Shown here: in pieces, positions 15,916 to 23,503 of the stretch
How the letters are laid out: every line of letters starts with the position of its first letter
How positions within the stretch are numbered: position 1 is the stretch's first letter
Source: Spirochaetia bacterium
Lineage (GTDB): Bacteria; Spirochaetota; Spirochaetia; PWKH01
Assembly (NCBI GenBank): GCA_021736505.1
Contig: JAIPFU010000012.1
Span: forward strand, 1 to 23,624
Direction: 5' to 3'
DNA: 23,624 nt
The notes under the pieces: generated by a model
What the model was told of the DNA's origin: nothing
Seen by the model: the letters and a program-made list of their open reading frames with translations, nothing else
Databases searched by the model: none
Position numbers and translations under genes: made by a program

Positions 15916-16800
15916 TTAAAAAGCCCGGACAGCCCGAACTCTTGCTTTGCAATTCTTGCTAGCAACGACATCCGGGAAGCCATCGTCGAACATCTGTACC
16001 CGTGCGAAGTCATATTCGTACTCCGACGACGACCAATAGGCCTCACCGGCAAACCCGCCAATAGCTGTCTTATTCTCATAGAGTTTATTCAACTCATCTT
16101 TAGATGGCATATACCAGTCAGAATAAATACCTGTTCCTGTATCGGTATTTGTATAATCATCACAGAGTTTTGCCGCATAGCTTCCTGCTCCCTGATTGCT
16201 TACTATTGCTGTTGTATTTGCCTGTCCTGTTCCCAGTGCCGTTCCGATTGCTCCGGTTGTTGTAAAACTTCCATTGTACCATTGTATTCCGGTACTCAAG
16301 TCTGATGTCGATGCAATAAGCCCATGAGTTTCGTCGGATACATAGTCAGGGTCACCGGATTGCAAAATATATGCAATAACACCACCCTGATATGCCATGC
16401 CAATAGATAGCGGTTCCCTATACACAATCACCGTCTGTGGCGATCCGTTTATCATAAATCCGCTTGAGTTTGCTATCGCAACCGTTACTGTTTCACCATT
16501 TTCCACGGTTATGGCAGAGATAGCAAGCATTCTTGTTGTGCCTGTACCCGATAATGCTCCCTTAGTCGCACCCGTTACCGTGATGTCATCAGCTGTCAAT
16601 GTTGTCGGGTCAGCACTGAATGTCAGTCTCAAAGCTTTTGAGTCGGTTGTGCCCGATGTTCCGCCGGTTTGCACCGCACTTTCAAAGGTTACGGCTATTT
16701 GTGTCCCCTCACCATTTCCAAACAAATCACAGCCTACAATAATGAGTAAAAGAAAGGCAACTACGAAACTAACAAATATGCCTGCTAAATTCTTTTTCAT
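15916..16800 (-). CDS. Lipoprotein with TGGTSGTT-type beta domain and C-terminal DUF1566
   Basis: 294 aa from the ATG at 16800. The frame is open further upstream to 16992, but MKKNLAGIF starts a proper signal peptide and has AGGA about nine bases before it, so I take this start. Lipobox IIVGC, Cys24 then DLFGNGEGT. Residues about 33-130 are the AVQTGGTSGTT domain, closely matching the one in the 1159-aa protein through SPQTVIVYREP. Residues about 135-294 are a DUF1566 domain: GGVIAYILQ, SDWYMPSKDELNKLYENK, AYWSSSEYEY and the ending VRAVRAF. DUF1566 is common in secreted spirochaete proteins, with no established activity. Function unknown, surface location inferred. Confidence 0.88.
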   Translation of the reverse strand: MKKNLAGIFVSFVVAFLLLIIVGCDLFGNGEGTQIAVTFESAVQTGGTSGTTDSKALRLTFSADPTTLTADDITVTGATKGALSGTGTTRMLAISAITVENGETVTVAIANSSGFMINGSPQTVIVYREPLSIGMAYQGGVIAYILQSGDPDYVSDETHGLIASTSDLSTGIQWYNGSFTTTGAIGTALGTGQANTTAIVSNQGAGSYAAKLCDDYTNTDTGTGIYSDWYMPSKDELNKLYENKTAIGGFAGEAYWSSSEYEYDFARVQMFDDGFPDVVASKNCKARVRAVRAF

Positions 16801-16808
16801 AAAAAAAA

Positions 16809-16868
16809 TCCTAACCATATTATTATAAATAAGTTTATACCCCACCACTGGTGAATGCAATACTGATG
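16809..16868 (-). promoter_or_regulatory. Shared 5' leader, copy upstream of the 294-aa gene
   Basis: Gap-free counterpart of 14580-14639. Just beyond it on the minus strand are two TATAAT hexamers (near 16873-16892) that could serve as -10 elements, with no clear -35. Confidence 0.45.
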
Positions 16869-16909
16869 GGTTGATATTATACATATTATAACTTATAAAT
16901 CTCTGTAAT

Positions 16910-16988
16910 TTATGAATACTGGGCATAATACACACTAGAAAATGACTGGTATTCTGTTTTTTATAGTGTAAGAGAATACCCCCCATAC
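16910..16988. repeat. Diverged third copy of the 58-bp repeat
   Basis: ATGAATACTGGGCATAA at 16912-16928 is exact. Then CTAG, CTGTTT and CCCATAC blocks follow in the same order as in copies A and B with insertions between them. It lies upstream of the 294-aa gene, where no minus-strand gene now ends, so it may mark the 3' end of a lost paralogue. Confidence 0.6.
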
Positions 16989-17036
16989 ACATTCAGAAAA
17001 TTCAAATAAAAGCTATGGGACTAGTTCTGTGGTTAA

Positions 17037-17447
17037 ATGGATTTTACTAACATTTATAGAAAACAAACCTTAGGTAATCCTCAAGGCTATGATGTGGTTC
17101 TAGGTATTTACTGCTGTGGTTTGAAAACCAGCAGTGGTGTCCGCCCATTCTCTGTCTGTTATTGTAGTGAACCCCTTTATCAAGAAAGCAAATCAGAATT
17201 TTATAATTCGATTATGCTGCAGAATCAGGAGAAATTATCAGGAAATACTCTCACTATAGAATTTTCTGCTACTCCATTTGAATGGCATCAGCATGTACTT
17301 CAATGGAAAGATTCACGAAATGCAGGAACGTGGAATTTGTATTATTCAGAAGTACTGCAGATGGAAGGATGGTTGTGTCCCGTACTGCTGAAATATTTTG
17401 ATGATGCTCCAAAGATGCTTTTTCTGAAAATATTCCAAGGAACTTAA
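17037..17447 (+). CDS. Hypothetical 136-aa protein, possibly 5'-truncated
   Basis: A single open frame begins at ATG 17037, directly after an in-frame TAA at 17034-17036, with no recognisable Shine-Dalgarno. The sequence is Trp/Tyr/Cys-rich, with WHQHVLQWKDSRNAGTWNLY and then EGWLCPVLLKYF near the C-terminus. This looks like genuine protein rather than a shadow frame. No signal peptide or membrane segment is seen. I do not recognise the family. Poor initiation signals and its position right after a recombining repeat suggest it has lost its real 5' end. It may also be a non-gene. Confidence 0.45.
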   Translation: MDFTNIYRKQTLGNPQGYDVVLGIYCCGLKTSSGVRPFSVCYCSEPLYQESKSEFYNSIMLQNQEKLSGNTLTIEFSATPFEWHQHVLQWKDSRNAGTWNLYYSEVLQMEGWLCPVLLKYFDDAPKMLFLKIFQGT

Positions 17448-17520
17448 TCATCAAATAGTCTATAAAACCTTCTTATTTTTATATATCAACCCATCTCCAA
17501 GAAATCTCTCAGTGTTAGTG

Positions 17521-17549
17521 TTGCTTTATCAATATAGCAGGTTTAGTAT
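17521..17549 (+). promoter_or_regulatory. Candidate promoter of the 660-aa lipoprotein gene
   Basis: TTGCTT and TAGTAT are 17 bases apart, about 48 bases before the ATG. The -35 and its flank resemble those before the 913-aa gene (7257-7285). Weak match to consensus. Confidence 0.3.
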
Positions 17550-17596
17550 GGGAAGCGAGAAAACTGTCCTTTTATGAGAAAAGAGAGGGAAATAGG

Positions 17597-19579
17597 ATGA
17601 TTAAAAAAATAAGAAATATTGGGTTGGGATTTTTTATTCTTATTATCATAATCAGCTTCACGGGGTGTGAACTATTTTACTCTGCATTCGATAGAGTAGT
17701 AGATGTTACCGGAGTCAGTATTGATCAGAATGACCAATCATTAGAAGAAGGGGAGACAGTCCAATTATCTGCAACGATTACCCCAGAAAATGCTACCAAC
17801 AAAGATGTTACATGGGAATCTAATGATACTGATGTTGCCACAGTAGATGAGAACGGGTTAGTAACAGCAGTAGCAGCAGGAACAGCTGTAATAACAGTAA
17901 TGACAGATGCTGGTGGTTTTGAAGATACTGTTGAGATCACGGTGACTGAAGCTGGAGATGACGATACTGAAAACTCTTCTATAAGCATAGAAGATTCAAA
18001 TCTTGAACAAGCGATACGAGATGAAGTTAATAAACCTACAGATGAGTTAACAGAAGATGATGTTGCTGAGATAACGGAATTAGATGCAATGAATATGGAA
18101 ATACAATCCTTGGAAGGTATTCAGCATCTAAAAAGTTTAGTTTGGCTACAGTTAGCAGAAAATAATATAGAAGATATCACCCCATTAGAAAATTTGACAG
18201 ATTTAGAATCTCTCTTTCTATGGAAAAATGAGATAGATGACATCTCCCCTCTTGAAAATTTGACTAAATTAAGAGCATTATTTCTCCAAAACAACAACAT
18301 TTCTGATCTTTCCCCATTGGAGCATTTAGATAATTTAGAAGAATTACTACTTTGGGATAATAATTTTTCTCAGTCACACCTTAACTATTTATCAGATTTA
18401 TCAAATTTAAAAACTTTATCCATACCGGATAATAATATTTCTGATATAAGCCCATTGGAAAATCTTATTAATTTGGAAAGTTTAACAATAGCGGGTAATC
18501 AGATTAATGACATCTCTTATTTATCAGATATGTCTGAACTTACTTACTTGAGATTAGACCGTAACAGCATTGATGATCTTGGTGTTTTAGAGAATCTCAA
18601 TAAAATTGAAACACTTTGGTTTTTTGATAATAATATATCGAATATTAGCCCACTGGAAAATCTCACGAACCTAGAAGTCCTTTTTATGGATTTCAACAAT
18701 ATTTCTGACTTACCAGAAGAAGATACAGATATGCTTCAGTATTTCAATAATCTGAGAGAATTATCTATCAGAGGAAATTCCTTCACAAGCATTGAAGGAG
18801 TTCAGCATCTTACAAATTTAGAGTATTTTAATTTTGCTAGAAATAACGTAGATGACATCTCACCACTTATTGAAAATGGTGGGTTAGCGAATGGAGGTTA
18901 TGTTGACATGACATATAACTACCTTGACCTCGCAGACGGGTCTGACGATATGGATGATATCCAAGCATTAATAGATAGAGGTATAGAAGTTATTTATGAG
19001 CCTCAAAGAGAAATAATTGAATATTCAGATAACTTTGATAATACAGAATTAAACCCTAGATGGAGTGTTTACCAAAATGGATGTGACATATTTGTAGAAG
19101 ATAGTGAACTTAAGATCCAAGGTACAACCGAAAGAAGTGGCTGGGGTGATGGTAATGGCATAGTAACTTATCGTTTCATCCCAGAAGGAAGTTTTGAAGT
19201 TTCTGTGGATTTTAGAGTGCATCAATATGATGGAGATTCACCACGACTTGTATACCTTCAAGCACATAGTGATATGGGAGATACAGTAGGATTGTTTTTT
19301 GCTGATGGATATGGTTATAGAGTACAAACTTGGGAGCCAAGTCAAGTAAGTAATTGGCTGGCTGCATTTGGTGATGAAGCAAGTACTTTTCATACAATGA
19401 AATTAATTTATGATTCATCATCACATTCGTTGACAGGTTATGTTGATGATACTGAGGTCGGCTCCTTGGATATAGAAATTAATGGTAATATATCTTTCTC
19501 AGTAAGTGCTGCTACAGATAAAGCAGGAACGCAAATAGATCTTAGATTTGATAATTTTTCAGCTTTACAGATTTTATGA
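17597..19579 (+). CDS. Internalin-like surface lipoprotein: Ig-like (BIG2), LRR array, lectin-like C-terminus
   Basis: 660 aa. Lipobox ISFTGC, Cys24 then ELF. Residues about 36-118 are a bacterial Ig-like domain 2 (VTGVSI, EEGETVQLSATITPENATNK, VTWESND, AGTAVITV). A cap-like segment (about 125-165, NLEQAIRDEVNKP) precedes a leucine-rich array (about 165-440) of 22-residue internalin-type units such as NNISDLSPLEHLDNLEELLL. The last 185 residues (from YSDNFDNTELNPRW) resemble a concanavalin A-like jelly-roll with LTGYVDDTEVGSLDI. The order is typical of surface adhesins that bind protein or glycan ligands. Ligand unknown. The start follows GAGAGGGAAATAGG. The 3' end overlaps or abuts a broken gene at 19548-20076. 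Confidence 0.9.
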   Translation: MIKKIRNIGLGFFILIIIISFTGCELFYSAFDRVVDVTGVSIDQNDQSLEEGETVQLSATITPENATNKDVTWESNDTDVATVDENGLVTAVAAGTAVITVMTDAGGFEDTVEITVTEAGDDDTENSSISIEDSNLEQAIRDEVNKPTDELTEDDVAEITELDAMNMEIQSLEGIQHLKSLVWLQLAENNIEDITPLENLTDLESLFLWKNEIDDISPLENLTKLRALFLQNNNISDLSPLEHLDNLEELLLWDNNFSQSHLNYLSDLSNLKTLSIPDNNISDISPLENLINLESLTIAGNQINDISYLSDMSELTYLRLDRNSIDDLGVLENLNKIETLWFFDNNISNISPLENLTNLEVLFMDFNNISDLPEEDTDMLQYFNNLRELSIRGNSFTSIEGVQHLTNLEYFNFARNNVDDISPLIENGGLANGGYVDMTYNYLDLADGSDDMDDIQALIDRGIEVIYEPQREIIEYSDNFDNTELNPRWSVYQNGCDIFVEDSELKIQGTTERSGWGDGNGIVTYRFIPEGSFEVSVDFRVHQYDGDSPRLVYLQAHSDMGDTVGLFFADGYGYRVQTWEPSQVSNWLAAFGDEASTFHTMKLIYDSSSHSLTGYVDDTEVGSLDIEINGNISFSVSAATDKAGTQIDLRFDNFSALQIL

Positions 19580-20076
19580 AGAATTTCGAGATTCGTATAA
19601 TGAGATAATTAATTCGGTCGGAGACATAAATCCACGGCTATGGTCGTGGATTTATGAGACTTTCAGAAATATATTCTCTGAAGGTGTTTGGGAATTAAAT
19701 TTTAAACCAAACCGTGTTTATCAGCAAATATACAAGAATAACTGGCAGAGAAAAGAGATATTTGTACATATAGAATTCTTTATAGATAAGCGTTCTTTAA
19801 TAATTAGTGATCAGTTGTATTTTGTTCTTGAAGTTGAAATTAAAAAGTAAATTTAAAGATTTGTTTATTAAAAAGTATGGTGCTATTTTGCCTATGGAAA
19901 TGGAGTCAAAGGATATAAATAATAAAAACCTAGCCTCTAAGTATTATGAATTTGATAAAAAATTTATTGATATGGATTTAAGTGAAATTGAAACACATGT
20001 TACTAAGATATATGAGGACTTCATATTCTTTGAAAAGAAAGTTGACTCAATATTAGAGATTGTTTTGAAGAAATGA
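19548..20076 (+). pseudogene. Broken gene of unknown family, 5'-truncated and frameshifted
   Basis: Two plus-strand frames join into one sensible protein if one A is removed from the five-A run at 19842-19846: ...LYFVLEVEIK then SKFKDLFIKKYGAILP and on to LEIVLKK, stop 20074-20076. The first frame has no plausible start of its own: its earliest codon is a TTG inside the lipoprotein gene. The join with the lipoprotein end thus looks like a deletion junction. The combined 170-odd residues are charged and aromatic-rich (PRLWSWIYETFRNIF, NNWQRKEIFVHIEFF). I do not recognise the family. A sequencing error in the A run could explain the frameshift but not the missing 5' end. Confidence 0.55.
19625..19656. 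repeat. Perfect 12-bp inverted repeat just after the 660-aa gene
   Basis: CATAAATCCACG at 19625-19636 is the reverse complement of CGTGGATTTATG at 19645-19656, loop of eight bases. It starts 45 bases after the lipoprotein stop. No T run follows, so a classical terminator is unlikely. Within the broken gene's frame it encodes INPRLWSWIY. Confidence 0.75.
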
Positions 20077-20115
20077 ATTGGTTTTGCTAACAAAGAAAGT
20101 ATTTAATTGTAGAAG

Positions 20116-20541
20116 TTATCCATAAATCCTCCTCAACCCTTTCAGTATTCCCAAAACAGTTCCATTCTCAAAGCTACTGACTAAAGCACCATCACAAAAT
20201 CTGTCAGACCTGACTATAGCAGTTAATAGTTTACAAAGTGTTTCAGGGGATAAGGAGTAAAAATCAATTTTTTCATCAGTTATGATTTTCTTCCCTTCCT
20301 CCCAATCCATCCAAGGGAAATCAATAATTAGACCAAGTTCATATACACACTGATGAAATGTATACACAATTTCTGAACATGTTGTTGGATAAATAGTGCC
20401 ATCCCTGATGTCAGCTTTTCCAAAAGACTCTGTTTGCTCAATCTCTGGAATCAAATTAAAAAGTTTATTCCATGCTTCAGGGGTTATAGTATTGAGATAG
20501 CTAGGTAATTCTTCAAGGGTTTTAAATGTGTGGTCTTTCAA
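20116..20541 (-). CDS. DUF6508 family protein
   Basis: 141 aa. The start is TTG at 20541, with GAAGG seven to eight bases before it; no better start exists. Residues about 24-40 read WNKLFNLIPEIEQTESFG and the C-terminal part SDRFCDGALVSSFENG then LGILKGLRRI. This is the pattern I associate with DUF6508, a small uncharacterised family. No signal peptide or membrane segment. It lies 131 bases after the minus-strand nuclease-like gene, possibly in the same transcript. Function unknown; the name rests on recalled family motifs. Confidence 0.7.
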   Translation of the reverse strand: MKDHTFKTLEELPSYLNTITPEAWNKLFNLIPEIEQTESFGKADIRDGTIYPTTCSEIVYTFHQCVYELGLIIDFPWMDWEEGKKIITDEKIDFYSLSPETLCKLLTAIVRSDRFCDGALVSSFENGTVLGILKGLRRIYG

Positions 20542-20672
20542 ATACTAACCTTCTCTCCATTCACATCATTTATTGCTTTAATTATATGACCTTCATTTCA
20601 GTTAATAAGCTACAATCTAATTCTATTAGTGAACAGTATTGCTAGACCCTGATTCAATATAGAATTGATTTT

Positions 20673-21164
20673 CTAATCCCTCATATGTTCTAGTATCTGT
20701 AGCATCCTGAAAAAGGGGTTGTTTGCATCATAAGTAGTGCTTCCGGCTAATGCCTGTAATTCTTCAATTCTTTTTTTATATTCACCATTGATTATTAGCT
20801 CAAAATTTTCAATTTTTGCCAAGTTTTCAGTAAGGTATCCTACTGGTACAACTGGTGACCAAAACATGAAGACGTGATGGGTGAAGTTTGAAAGATATGT
20901 ACCAGCATACTCTTTTTGTCTGAAATTCTTATTTCTGATTCTTTCTATAGTGGTTTTGTTGTTTTTATAAAGGGTCCCTCGTATATGAGTAGTTACTTCA
21001 CAAATATAGGCATAATCATTCTTAAAATCTAAACCTATGACATCTAATTCATTCAGTCCCTTCAAACCGCCACCGGGTGGACGCACATTATAATCAACAA
21101 AGTCACAATGTAATATAAGTTTTAAATAAGCCCCAACAATATATTCTCCAATATCAGTAAGCAT
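20673..21164 (-). CDS. Small protein with PD-(D/E)XK-like nuclease signature
   Basis: 163 aa. An N-terminal helix with Glu7 (TDIGEYIVGAYLK) is followed by VDYNVRPPGGG, then NELDVIGLDF (Asp41) and YAYICEVTTH (Glu56, Thr58). The order helix-Glu, then Asp, then hydrophobic strand E-x-x is that of restriction-endonuclease-like folds, but the usual Lys of E-x-K is Thr here. It may use a different residue or be inactive. The ATG at 21164 is preceded by GAGGGAG at a rather long spacing of about 12 bases. It is flanked by co-oriented genes, 63 bases after the secreted nuclease gene. Similar small proteins occur in mobile regions. Function is inferred. Confidence 0.65.
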   Translation of the reverse strand: MLTDIGEYIVGAYLKLILHCDFVDYNVRPPGGGLKGLNELDVIGLDFKNDYAYICEVTTHIRGTLYKNNKTTIERIRNKNFRQKEYAGTYLSNFTHHVFMFWSPVVPVGYLTENLAKIENFELIINGEYKKRIEELQALAGSTTYDANNPFFRMLQILEHMRD

Positions 21165-21227
21165 GAATATCAGTACTCCCTCTGTAACATTTTTGGATTA
21201 AGCAATTGATACCAAAATTCTACACCA

Positions 21228-22160
21228 TCAACCCCCACAGAGACCACAAGCTACTCCCTCTTTCTCATCAGTGTAATACCCATTTTTAGTTTCACCATAA
21301 TATCTACAGCTTGGATTATGCCTTGTATTTCCATTCATCCAGTACTTAGCTGGGGCTTCTGATGCATTGTCTACCTCAAATGTAGAGGCTTTTACCTCAT
21401 AATCTTCTCCATCAAACCATGCTTCAAGTTCCACATCGGCTTCGAGGGATTCTTCTAATCCATCATCTAGCTCATGAAAGAAATCAAAACCTGTTACTTC
21501 TTCTATCTCATCTACAGGAATAGCAAAGGCAGACAAATGTTTGCTACTGCTTTCATGGGGTAATAGGAATCCTATGGCTTTTATCTCTGGCTCCTGTAAA
21601 TCTAGTAAGACCTTATAATAATAATGAGGGATGGCTACCTCATTTTCCCCAATAGTCACGTAGTCTTCATCATCTTGAAAAACTGGACCTGTCACAACGT
21701 ATAATGATTCATCTCTAACAGCCCAATCCCGAACCTGGGATTCTAAACTTCTCCAGATACCCCGATTGAACCCAGGTTTTTGAGGACTCATGTTACTATA
21801 ATAAAAGGTGTCACTCATAGCTTCTTCTGACCAACCAAAATCACCAGCTGGAGCTAAATGTCCTCTATCATACCCGGAACCACGGTAATCATTTAAACTT
21901 GCAGTTTCGCTTTCAATATGAGGAGATGAGCGAAAATCATCAGTTCTTCCAATGTTCCCTGCTACTTCCTCTTTTGTCAGCTCATATGCAACCCATTCAG
22001 CTTGTTCGTGCTCTTCGATGTAGCTAAGAGTGAATCCTGTATAGGAAATAACAGTATCTTCTTGACTATATAAAGGAATCTCTATGCTTTGAGCAAATAA
22101 TACGGTTGTTAAGGTTAAAAATAAAATGGGTAAAATCAGTTTTAATGGTGAACCTTTCAT
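21228..22160 (-). CDS. Secreted DNA/RNA non-specific endonuclease (DRGH type) with Cys-rich tail
   Basis: 310 aa from the ATG at 22160, which has TTGGAGCG upstream and begins a normal signal peptide (MKGSPLKLILPILFLTL, cleavage probably after FAQ near 24). The frame is open to 22259, but that extension is unlikely to be translated. Family motifs: DRGH at 98-101 with catalytic His101, SNMSPQ at 122-127, Asn132 and Glu140. The His-Asn-Glu spacing fits Serratia-type nucleases. The last 40 residues (HNPSCRYYGETKNGYYT...CGLCGG) form a separate Cys/His motif that may bind metal. The enzyme should act outside the cytoplasm, degrading DNA or RNA for nutrients or in competition. It is divergent from the caspase-like gene. 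Confidence 0.9.
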   Translation of the reverse strand: MKGSPLKLILPILFLTLTTVLFAQSIEIPLYSQEDTVISYTGFTLSYIEEHEQAEWVAYELTKEEVAGNIGRTDDFRSSPHIESETASLNDYRGSGYDRGHLAPAGDFGWSEEAMSDTFYYSNMSPQKPGFNRGIWRSLESQVRDWAVRDESLYVVTGPVFQDDEDYVTIGENEVAIPHYYYKVLLDLQEPEIKAIGFLLPHESSSKHLSAFAIPVDEIEEVTGFDFFHELDDGLEESLEADVELEAWFDGEDYEVKASTFEVDNASEAPAKYWMNGNTRHNPSCRYYGETKNGYYTDEKEGVACGLCGG

Positions 22161-22486
22161 TTCATCGCTCCAACAGCAATTTATTTTATAGACACAGCTA
22201 AAAAGTGTCTTATAGTATATAAAATATATTAAAAATAGGTTTTGTAGCAATGGATACAATAATTATAATTCAAGCAGTGATTTGTGGTGGTCTTTCAATG
22301 ACTCAATAATGTGTCCATGAATTATTCCTCCTCAAGTCCAGCCCCGCAGGTCCGGCCTTGTGTATGAGGATAGTATCGTATGGGGGGATGGAAGGTTTCA
22401 AAGGAAGAAATTCCTTTATTATTCCATCTAATCAATTATAATAAATATATTAACATCCAAAAGAAGAGTGAAAAATAAGGATTGAT
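22161..22486. other. Divergent intergenic region between nuclease and caspase-like genes
   Basis: 326 bases. A GC-rich patch (22336-22360, CAGCCCCGCAGGTCCGG) sits within AT-rich DNA and is flanked by TCCTC and GAGGA. AAAGGAA-GAAA-TTCCTTT at 22400-22417 is a 7-bp hairpin with a GAAA loop. A six-G run lies at 22382-22387. No consensus promoter was identified for either gene. The patch may be a remnant of other DNA. Confidence 0.5.
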
Positions 22487-23503
22487 TTGTTGGAACCAAT
22501 AAATGAAACAGCAGTTCTAGCTATAGGCTGTAATCATGCAGTAAAACTAGATACGTTAAAGTATGCTGAAAAAAATGCAATATCATTTTATAAAAAATAT
22601 TCTAATAAGCAAAGTGTTGACGCATTTTTAATAATTGGGAAAAAGAAATTAACTAAGTATTTAATAGAAGAAAAACTAAATAATATTTCAAAATTGAACT
22701 ACAAACAACTTATTATATATTACAGTGGACATGGTCTGTTAGAAATTAAAAACAATTATTTAGTAAGGACTATTCCAATCTACTCATCTAATAAAACTTA
22801 TGATATAGAAACGAAGCTATCTTCAATATCGATTGATGAAATAATATTCATATATGATGCATGTTGTTCAGTTATTAATAATACCAATAATTTTGAATAC
22901 AAACTAAATACAGTAAATAATAAAAAAACTTTTTGTCTATCAATGCCAATTGGTGAAAATACATACGAAAACGGACTATATAAAGAAAGTATTATATATA
23001 AAAGAATAAAAAAACTATTATTCCCTCCTATTTCAACTAAGAAAGAAATACTTACTCATTCATTAAGTTCTGCTTTTTTACCAAAGCCAAACAAGGGGGA
23101 AAAGGGAGAATATACTAATGGATTGAATTTTTTCTTCCCAATTTCTCCAAATCTAAAAGACTTAAGAACAAAATTCATTAAAATTATTTTTATAGCTATT
23201 GGTATCTTTTCCATTATTTCAATAATATCTTTGAAAACTGTGACGTTAACTACACCGAAAGGACCATTTAACAATGATAAAACCATTATAAATTATGGTT
23301 TTCTATACAAAGAAAAGCATACACTAAATATTCAAACTATAAATAATTATATTTTTCTTTTTAAACATGATTTTGTTAATAATTTAAAACAATACCTAGA
23401 TTATAATAATCTTATAAAACTAAAATATTATTACTTACATGAAAAATTAAATGAAAACTTCGATGAATCTTTGTTAAATCTATACATTAGAAAATCCGGT
23501 TGA
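22487..23503 (+). CDS. Caspase-family (peptidase C14) protein with membrane segment, 3' end cut by an IS21-like end
   Basis: 338 aa from a TTG start with AAGG six bases before it. Residues 1-135 form a caspase/metacaspase-like p20 domain: TAVLAIGCNHA, then IIYYSGHG with catalytic His82, and FIYDACCS with Cys126 in the D-x-C-x-S setting of metacaspases. A transmembrane helix follows at about 230-249 (IKIIFIAIGIFSIISII). The rest is Asn/Lys/Tyr-rich without a known domain. Only the last few residues, KSG and the stop, come from the repeat starting at 23495, so the original protein was probably longer. Bacterial C14 proteases act in signalling, cell suicide and phage defence, often fused to effector domains; here the effector may have been lost. 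Very AT-rich compared with its neighbours. Confidence 0.82.
   Translation: MLEPINETAVLAIGCNHAVKLDTLKYAEKNAISFYKKYSNKQSVDAFLIIGKKKLTKYLIEEKLNNISKLNYKQLIIYYSGHGLLEIKNNYLVRTIPIYSSNKTYDIETKLSSISIDEIIFIYDACCSVINNTNNFEYKLNTVNNKKTFCLSMPIGENTYENGLYKESIIYKRIKKLLFPPISTKKEILTHSLSSAFLPKPNKGEKGEYTNGLNFFFPISPNLKDLRTKFIKIIFIAIGIFSIISIISLKTVTLTTPKGPFNNDKTIINYGFLYKEKHTLNIQTINNYIFLFKHDFVNNLKQYLDYNNLIKLKYYYLHEKLNENFDESLLNLYIRKSG

Noticed and set aside
16801..16992. 64-residue N-terminal extension of the 294-aa lipoprotein
   Set aside because: The internal ATG at 16800 begins a proper lipoprotein signal peptide with a ribosome-binding site. The extension covers the conserved leader and an intergenic repeat.
22161..22259. 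33-residue N-terminal extension of the secreted nuclease
   Set aside because: The signal peptide begins at 22160 with GGAG upstream. The extension would bury it.
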